Origin: Pseudomonas sp. BGI-2
Lineage (GTDB): Bacteria > Pseudomonadota > Gammaproteobacteria > Pseudomonadales > Pseudomonadaceae
Length of the DNA stretch: 40,767 bases
NCBI RefSeq assembly: GCF_004310295.1
Contig: NZ_SISB01000008.1
Span: forward strand, 112,202-152,968
Direction of reading: 5' to 3'
Shown here: positions 36,189 through 40,767 of the stretch, one piece after another
Layout: each line of letters starts with the position of its first letter
Position numbering within the stretch: the stretch's first letter is position 1
Translations under genes and position numbers: made by a program
The notes under the pieces: model-generated
What the model saw: the letters and a program-made list of their open reading frames with translations, nothing else
Database searches by the model: none
Told to the model about the DNA's origin: nothing

Positions 36189-36305
36189 CGAAACGTCGCA
36201 CCGCCCCGTTGGGCGGCGAAGCGGCCCCCTGCATTCTCTCTGCCACATCGAGTTGTCAGGTTTACGACTGCTTCGCAGCCGAACGGGGATAAATCCCCTC
36301 GCCAC
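36189..36305. repeat. Family B repeat, truncated, with inserted block
   Basis: Begins GCGAAACGTCGCACCGCCCC, without the outer GTGGCGAGGGGATTTA arm, and ends with the normal GGGGATAAATCCCCTCGCCA. It lies directly at the 5' end of the receptor pseudogene. Confidence 0.85.
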
Positions 36306-36404
36306 GACAGCTGCTACGGAACAGTGAGTGGCAGCAGGAGTCATAGCCTGCGCCATGCCATTGATCGTATGGTTAACCCGGTTCAGCAGATTTGATGGAG
36401 CACC

Positions 36405-37499
36405 ATGCAAGCCAATCGATTGATCATGAGTGTCGCGGCGCTAGTGGTGCTGGCCGGTTGCGGCTCCCAGCGCACTCATGAGTTGCCGGCCCGCAAACCC
36501 GCCGAGGTCAAGGCTGAGATCGTGCGCCTGCTGCCGGCCAAAACCGTTGACCGCCAAGGCTGGGCGACGGACATTTACGCCGCATTTGCCGCGCAGAACA
36601 TCTATCCCTCCACGCAAAACCTGTGTTCGGTACTCGCGGTTACCGAGCAAGAGTCGACCTTCCAGGTCGACCCACCCGTGCCGGGACTGGGCAAGATCGC
36701 CCGTGAAGAGATCGACCGTCGTGCTGCCAAAGTGCATATCCCCGGCCTGCTGGTCAGCGGTGCCCTGCAGGTCAGTTCATCCAACGGTAAAAGCTACAGC
36801 GACCGGTTGAATGCGGCGCGTAGCGAGAAAGAACTCAGCGCGATTTTCGATGACTTCATCGGCATTGTGCCCATGGGGCGGACCTTGTTTGGAGGGCTCA
36901 ACCCCGTGCACACTGGTGGGCCGATGCAGGTCAGCATCGACTTCGCCGTGCAACAGGCGCGGGATTATCCGTATCCGGTGGACGGCTCGATCCGTCGTGA
37001 GGTGTTCAGCCGTCGCGGTGGCATGTACTTCGGCATTGCCCACTTGCTCGGGTACCCGGTGAGCTACAAACAGCCGCTGTATCGCTTCGCCGATTTCAAC
37101 GCTGGTTGGTACGCCAGCCGCAATGCGGCGTTTCAGAACGCGGTGAGTCGTGTGTCAGGCGTCCCATTGGCGCTGGACGGTGATCTGGTCCGCTACGACG
37201 CGATCATGCCGGGCACCACGGAGTTGGCGGTGCGCACCCTTGGCAAGCAACTGGGCATGCGCAACACGACCATTCGGGATCAACTGGAGGAGGGCAAAAA
37301 CCTCCAGTTCGAGGACACCCAGCTCTATTCGCGGGTGTTTGACCTGGCCGACCAGGCGGAAGGTCGTCGGTTGCCTCGGGCGGTGTTGCCGGGGATCGTG
37401 CTGCAAAGCCCGAAAATCACCCGTAAACTCACGACAGCGTGGTTCGCCAAGCGGGTCGATGAGCGTTATCAGCGATGCATGACGCGGGCAGGCAAGTGA
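36405..37499 (+). CDS. DUF1615 lipoprotein
   Basis: A 364-residue lipoprotein. The signal peptide ends with the lipobox VLAGC (C19). The body matches DUF1615 as I recall it (SVLAVTEQESTFQVDPPVPG, GPMQVSIDFA, GGMYFGIAHLLGYP, FADFNAGWYASRNAAFQNAV). The EQESTFQ and GPMQVS parts recall lytic transglycosylase folds, so a cell-wall role is possible but not shown. GGAGCACC precedes the start. It is convergent with the VAEGGSDR gene; their shared terminator was split by the element that follows. Confidence 0.82.
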   Translation: MQANRLIMSVAALVVLAGCGSQRTHELPARKPAEVKAEIVRLLPAKTVDRQGWATDIYAAFAAQNIYPSTQNLCSVLAVTEQESTFQVDPPVPGLGKIAREEIDRRAAKVHIPGLLVSGALQVSSSNGKSYSDRLNAARSEKELSAIFDDFIGIVPMGRTLFGGLNPVHTGGPMQVSIDFAVQQARDYPYPVDGSIRREVFSRRGGMYFGIAHLLGYPVSYKQPLYRFADFNAGWYASRNAAFQNAVSRVSGVPLALDGDLVRYDAIMPGTTELAVRTLGKQLGMRNTTIRDQLEEGKNLQFEDTQLYSRVFDLADQAEGRRLPRAVLPGIVLQSPKITRKLTTAWFAKRVDERYQRCMTRAGK

Positions 37500-37541
37500 C
37501 CGACCGCAAATACAGGCGTAAAAAAAACCGGCTGATGAGGC

Positions 37542-37752
37542 TAATGCTGTTCACTTAAGCGCGGGCACTCATTTGTGGCGAGGGGATTCAGCGAAACGTC
37601 GCACCGCCCCGTTCGGCTGCGAAGCAGTCGTAAATCCACACAACTCGGTCTGTCTGAACGGGCGCAGGGGGCCGCTTCGCAGCCCAACGGGGATGAATCC
37701 CCTCGCCACAGGTTCTCGCTCGACTGATGATTGTCTTAAGTGAACAGCATTA
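37542..37752. mobile_element. 211-bp IS4-like miniature inverted-repeat element
   Basis: The ends are exact 18-base inverted repeats: TAATGCTGTTCACTTAAG (37542-37559) and CTTAAGTGAACAGCATTA (37735-37752). The flanks are a 12-base direct repeat GGCTGATGAGGC (37530-37541 and 37753-37764). E. coli IS4 has 18-base ends TAATGCCGATCAGTTAAG (as I recall; 15 of 18 match) and 11-13-base duplications, so this looks like a non-autonomous IS4-family element. It has no transposase gene; its inside is almost all a family B repeat (37574-37710). It inserted in the loop of a terminator between two convergent genes. Confidence 0.8.
37574..37710. repeat. Family B repeat inside the IS4-like element
   Basis: GTGGCGAGGGGATTCAGCGA, AACGTCGCACCGCCCCGTTC at the left and AACGGGGATGAATCCCCTCG at the right. 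It carries the same inserted block as 16220-16356 and 36189-36305. Confidence 0.85.
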
Positions 37753-37801
37753 GGCTGATGAGGCCGGGTTTTTCATTGAGTACCGCGGTAAAATCATTCA
37801 T

Positions 37802-38203
37802 TTATACAGCGCGACTTTCAATCAGACGGTCAGAGCCACCTTCAGCGACGCGGTTTTCGATCAGACGATCCGAGCCACCTTCAGCAACGCGGTTTTCGAT
37901 CAGACGATCCGAACCACCTTCGGCAACGCGATTCTCGATCAGACGATCCGAACCCCCTTCAGCAACGCGGTTTTCGATCAGACGATCCGAGCCACCTTCA
38001 GCAACGCGGTTTTCGATCAGACGATCCGAACCACCTTCAGCCACACGATTTTCGATCAGACGATCCGAACCACCCTCAGCCACACGACTTTCAATCAGTC
38101 GATCCGAGCCGCCTTCAGCGACAACCGGGTGAGCAGAGGAAGCGGCGAAAGCGTTAACTGCAAAGACCGAGAAAGCGATGCTGAGGAAGATTTGGCGTTT
38201 CAT
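37802..38203 (-). CDS. Secreted VAEGGSDRLIENR tandem-repeat protein
   Basis: A 133-residue protein: a signal peptide (MKRQIFLSIAFSVFAVNAFA, cleavage near residue 20-22), a short link SSAHPV, then eight tandem 13-residue units VAEGGSDRLIENR (the first and last have S for N) and an end AV. The DNA is a 39-base tandem repeat with few differences, pointing to recent expansion. Similar Pseudomonas proteins with VAEGGSDR units are sometimes labelled phage infection protein; I recall no proven function. A repeated acidic and glycine-rich motif could bind metal or matrix. GGAG lies 9-10 bases before the start. The gene is convergent with DUF1615. Confidence 0.85.
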   Translation of the reverse strand: MKRQIFLSIAFSVFAVNAFAASSAHPVVAEGGSDRLIESRVAEGGSDRLIENRVAEGGSDRLIENRVAEGGSDRLIENRVAEGGSDRLIENRVAEGGSDRLIENRVAEGGSDRLIENRVAEGGSDRLIESRAV

Positions 38204-38428
38204 GATGGTGTGCTCCGGGGTGTAGTTGTTTGGTATGGAGGCGATCTTACGCCGCGGATTTTTTATGAGAACTTCATTGAGGTGATGGTGAACATCGACG
38301 GCAATGATAGGTAGAACGATGCACCCCACGTGGGCGTGATGGTTCAGTCGTCGGATGGCCAAGATAGGGTTGAGCGGCGCTTCTACACTGGTTAGCTGGC
38401 GCGTGCCTTTGCCCTTGAGGAGTCGATC

Positions 38429-39049
38429 ATGAATGCCAGTTCCTATGTTCCCGCCCACACCGGCCTGCTGTTGGTGGATACTTACAACGACTTCCTCAGC
38501 GAGGGCGGCAAACTCCACGGCCACGCTCAACCGGTGGCTGACAGCGTCGGCACGCTGGCCAACCTGAAGACCGTGGTGGCGGCCATTCGCAAGGCCGGCA
38601 TCCAGGTTTTCTACGTTCCGCATCACCGCGCCGAACCCGATGAGCTGGCACGCTGGAAACACCCCAGCCCCTATCAACAAGGCGCCAGCCATGCGCAGGT
38701 GTTTGCTGCTGGAACCTGGGGCGGGGAATGGCACCCGGACTTCCAGCCCGAGGCCGGTGACGTGATCGTCAAGGAACACTGGGGTGGCAGCGGTTTCGCC
38801 AACACCGATCTGGACTACCTGCTCAAACAACACGGGATCGACAAGGTCGTGGTGGTGGGGATGCTCGCCAATACCTGCATCGAAAGCACCTCCAGGTTCG
38901 CCGCCGAACTGGGTTATCACGTCACGCTGGTGCGCGACGCCACGGCGGCTTTCAGTGTAGAGGCGATGCACGCTGCGCATGAGATCAACGGGCCGACCTA
39001 TGCCCACTCGATTGTCACGACGGCAGAGCTGATCGCAGCACTGGGTTAG
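38429..39049 (+). CDS. Isochorismatase-family cysteine hydrolase
   Basis: A 206-residue hydrolase of the isochorismatase/nicotinamidase fold. The catalytic triad is visible: D17 (LLLVDTYND), K115 (VIVKEHWGG) and C150 (MLANTCIESTSRFAAELGYH). Members split amides or carbamates such as nicotinamide, biuret or N-carbamoyl compounds; the substrate here is unknown. GAGGAG lies 8-9 bases before the start. The GST gene follows about 95 bases downstream and may be in the same transcript. Confidence 0.87.
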   Translation: MNASSYVPAHTGLLLVDTYNDFLSEGGKLHGHAQPVADSVGTLANLKTVVAAIRKAGIQVFYVPHHRAEPDELARWKHPSPYQQGASHAQVFAAGTWGGEWHPDFQPEAGDVIVKEHWGGSGFANTDLDYLLKQHGIDKVVVVGMLANTCIESTSRFAAELGYHVTLVRDATAAFSVEAMHAAHEINGPTYAHSIVTTAELIAALG

Positions 39050-39144
39050 GGCGCTCAACATCGCGATATTTGCAGTGGCACGGAACGAGGCCGGCAGGCG
39101 GCGCCTCTACTGACTATATTCTTGTCTCGCCAGGGGGCCGCATC

Positions 39145-39768
39145 ATGTACCAGCTCTATGGACACCAGAACTCCGGCGCCGCCGCGATAGAGGCCGCACT
39201 CGAACTCTGTGAAATCCCTTACCGCTTCATCGACGTTGAATCGTCTCCCGAGGCCGCCACAGCGCTGGAGAAGCTCAACCCGCTCAAGCAGATTCCCACG
39301 CTGCAACTGCCCGACGGCAGCATTCTGACCGAGAGCGCGGCGATCCTGATCCATCTGGGGTTTGCGTTTCCTGAGTCGAACCTGCTGTCGAGCACGCCCG
39401 CCGAGCGTGATCAGGCCATTCGCGGCCTGGTGTACATCGTCAGCAATTGCTACACGGCCATCGGCATCATCGATTACCCCGAGCGCTGGTTGATCGACGC
39501 GGATGCAGCGTCCAGGGAAAACCTCATGGCCGGCGCCCGCCGACGGTTGCACTGGAGCTGGGAGGTGTTTGCCGATCAATTCTCGGGCGAGTTGTATCTG
39601 GACGACGAGACGCCCGGCGCACTGGATGTGCTGGCAGCGGTGGTGACGCGGTGGGCGGGCAGTCGCGAGCATCTGCGCAATGCCCGACCGGGTTTTTACG
39701 CATGGTTGACGCGAATCGACCACCACCCCACGTTGGCCCCGGTCTTCGCCCGGCATTGGCCATCTTAA
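39145..39768 (+). CDS. Glutathione S-transferase-like protein
   Basis: A 207-residue protein. The N-terminal thioredoxin-like domain (MYQLYGHQNSGAAAIEAALE; LNPLKQIPTLQLPDGSILTE; SAAILIHL) has the cis-proline and glutathione-contact patterns. The C-terminal helical domain ends ARPGFYAWLTRIDHHPTLAP VFARHW. The start at 39145 follows GGGGGCC; a longer frame to 39070 has no support. A detoxification role is inferred; no substrate is known. Confidence 0.82.
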   Translation: MYQLYGHQNSGAAAIEAALELCEIPYRFIDVESSPEAATALEKLNPLKQIPTLQLPDGSILTESAAILIHLGFAFPESNLLSSTPAERDQAIRGLVYIVSNCYTAIGIIDYPERWLIDADAASRENLMAGARRRLHWSWEVFADQFSGELYLDDETPGALDVLAAVVTRWAGSREHLRNARPGFYAWLTRIDHHPTLAPVFARHWPS

Positions 39769-39786
39769 AGAACACCACCGAGCCAA

Positions 39787-39946
39787 TGTGGGAGCGAACT
39801 GTGGCGAGGGGATTTATCCCCGTTCGGCTGCGAAGCAGTCGCAAAACCTATGCACGTGGTTTATCTGAATGACCGCGGTTGCAGGTTTTGGAGCCGCTTC
39901 GCGACCCAACGGGGATAAATCCCCTCGCCACAGTCACTCCCACAGG
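39787..39946. repeat. Family B repeat with REP outer arms
   Basis: TGTGGGAGCGAACTGTGGCG, AGGGGATTTATCCCCGTTCG and the inverted partner, ending CACTCCCACAGGG. It lies between convergent GST and CBS genes. Confidence 0.85.
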
Positions 39947-39965
39947 GATATGTGTTGCGTCGGAA

Positions 39966-40406
39966 TCACTCCCCGCGAATGTACTGCTCCAACTGGCGAA
40001 TCAATTCAGCCTGTTCGGCGATGGCTTCCTTGACCAGGTCGCCGATCGACAGCAAACCGATCAACTGCCCGTTTTCCACCACCGGCAAGTGCCGCAAGCG
40101 TTTGTCGGACATGATGCCCATGCAGGTTTCGACGGTTTGATGGGTGTCCACGGTGATGACCGGCGACACCATGATGTCTTCGACCGGCGTACCGACGGAG
40201 GAGCGGCCCTTGAGCACGAGTTTGCGTGCGTAATCACGTTCGCTGATGATGCCGACGACTTCGCCATTCTTCACGACCGGCAAGGCGCCGACGTTTTTCG
40301 CGGCCATGACCATCAGCGCTTCCAGCACCATTTGATGAGGCGCAATGATGTGGACTTCATGATTCTGTTCAGCCTTTAACTTCAGCAATTGGGCGACGGT
40401 TTTCAT
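39966..40406 (-). CDS. CBS-domain pair protein
   Basis: A 146-residue cytosolic protein made of two CBS units: residues about 8-65 (HEVHIIAPHQMVLEALMVMA, GALPVVKNGEVVGIISERDY) and about 73-135 (VEDIMVSPVITVDTHQTVET, LRHLPVVENGQLIGLLSIGD). CBS pairs bind AMP, ATP or SAM and report energy state. With no enzyme domain attached, it would act as a regulator of partner proteins. The C-terminal helix IRQLEQYIRGE is typical for this short group. GAGAAATCGCC precedes the start. Confidence 0.88.
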   Translation of the reverse strand: MKTVAQLLKLKAEQNHEVHIIAPHQMVLEALMVMAAKNVGALPVVKNGEVVGIISERDYARKLVLKGRSSVGTPVEDIMVSPVITVDTHQTVETCMGIMSDKRLRHLPVVENGQLIGLLSIGDLVKEAIAEQAELIRQLEQYIRGE

Positions 40407-40575
40407 GGCGATTTCTCAGGTGTTGTCGTTGTTATTGAAGAATCGTAGACCCGGGCGCTGAGGGCAAGGCGCAAAGCGGCAGATAACGCTCAAAAAACGT
40501 CATTGGGCGGTTTTTCTTCCGAAAACCCGGAACATTCCCCAGTTATCCACTGATCCAGAGGCTCAACTCAATCCC

Positions 40576-40650
40576 TGTAGGAGCGAGCCTGTTCGCGATA
40601 GCGTTTTCACATTCAGAATGATGTTGGCTGAAAGACCGCTATCACGCCCT
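40576..40650. repeat. REP pair (family A, decayed right unit)
   Basis: CTGTAGGAGCGAGCCTGTTC and GCGATAGCG are intact; the right unit keeps only CGCTATCACG. Confidence 0.6.
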
Positions 40651-40661
40651 GAGCCTTTCCG

Positions 40662-40766
40662 TCAACGCGGTTTTGCTGTGTCCAGCTCGCTGGTCAACGG
40701 TGAGCCGTGCCGGAGCAAGGCCTGTAAATAAACCTTTTCGTCGTACACGGTACTGGTCTTCCAGCA
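40662..40766 (-). CDS. Partial gene, C-terminal 34 residues
   Basis: The minus frame reads STVYDEKVYLQALLRHGSPL, then TSELDTAKPR and a stop at 40662. The start lies beyond the window. I do not recognise it; other frames over the same bases are also open, so this choice is uncertain. Confidence 0.3.
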   Translation of the reverse strand, partial: CWKTSTVYDEKVYLQALLRHGSPLTSELDTAKPR

Positions 40767-40767
40767 C

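Larger units (their letters stand above)
37522..37770. terminator. Bidirectional terminator split by an inserted element
   Basis: Removing the insertion and one copy of its 12-base duplication restores AAAAAAACCGGC, TGATGA, GGCCGGGTTTTT, a perfect terminator with an A run and a T run, fitting the convergent genes on either side. Now its halves lie 223 bases apart. Confidence 0.7.

Noticed and set aside
37802..38120. CRISPR-like array of 39-base units
   Set aside because: The units follow one another without spacers and encode in-frame protein repeats after a signal peptide; this is a coding tandem repeat.
37740..38132. Plus-strand repeat protein FSIRRSEPPSATR
   Set aside because: It is the antisense reading of the VAEGGSDR gene; only the minus strand has a signal peptide and a ribosome site.
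37802..39061. A 419-residue minus-strand protein extending upstream of the VAEGGSDR gene
   Set aside because: The upstream part is antisense to the isochorismatase-type gene; the true start at 38203 has a signal peptide and a ribosome site.

Overview
The window looks like a piece of a Pseudomonas chromosome of the P. fluorescens type. The reasons are the high GC content, the dense REP-type repeats built on GCGAGCAAGCCCGCTCCCACA, and the gene content: a FecA receptor, a bqsRS-type two-component system beside TlpQ- and CtpM-like chemoreceptors, selD-selU, a short metallothionein and a VAEGGSDR repeat protein. Species names and homologue assignments come from my memory of these families; no database was searched.

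Layout. 1-1068 is the 3' part of fecA. 1245-4642 holds an MFS transporter, a divergent Rieske oxygenase, and a scar where a carboxymuconolactone-decarboxylase-like fragment lies head to head with a DapF-like fragment. 4643-5629 is AT-rich and carries a decayed gene. 5630-9803 holds codA-codB (cytosine uptake and deamination), a dehalogenase-like alpha/beta hydrolase and queD. A patatin-like protein follows. 11239-19743 is a signalling block: two PepSY proteins, a response regulator and a sensor kinase in one operon, then a 715-residue dCache chemoreceptor, an antiporter-like carrier and an sCache chemoreceptor.

19904-24889 holds a LysR regulator, a pair of small DMT-type membrane proteins, a metallothionein, a DUF6555-like protein, an AraC regulator, an XapX gene with an amber codon, and a zinc-independent alcohol dehydrogenase or quinone reductase. 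25013-26493 is a nucleoside-uptake unit with an intact tsx and an internally deleted purine nucleoside permease gene, behind a PurR-like palindrome. 26922-29059 is selD-selU. Then come a periplasmic histidine phosphatase, a nu-class GST, a PhzF-like isomerase, a zinc-type hemB, an FAD monooxygenase, a heavily damaged TonB siderophore receptor, a DUF1615 lipoprotein, a tandem-repeat secreted protein, an isochorismatase-type hydrolase, a second GST and a CBS-domain protein.

Two themes stand out. First, at least five genes are broken (DapF/CMD scar, AT-rich remnant, XapX, nucleoside permease, siderophore receptor), so this is accessory DNA under reduction. Second, about 20 palindromic repeats of two families fill the gene gaps. 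One of them lies inside a 211-bp element with IS4-like 18-bp ends and a 12-bp target duplication that splits a transcription terminator. That element is the most unusual structure here. No CRISPR array, tRNA or rRNA gene, phage or complete insertion sequence was found.
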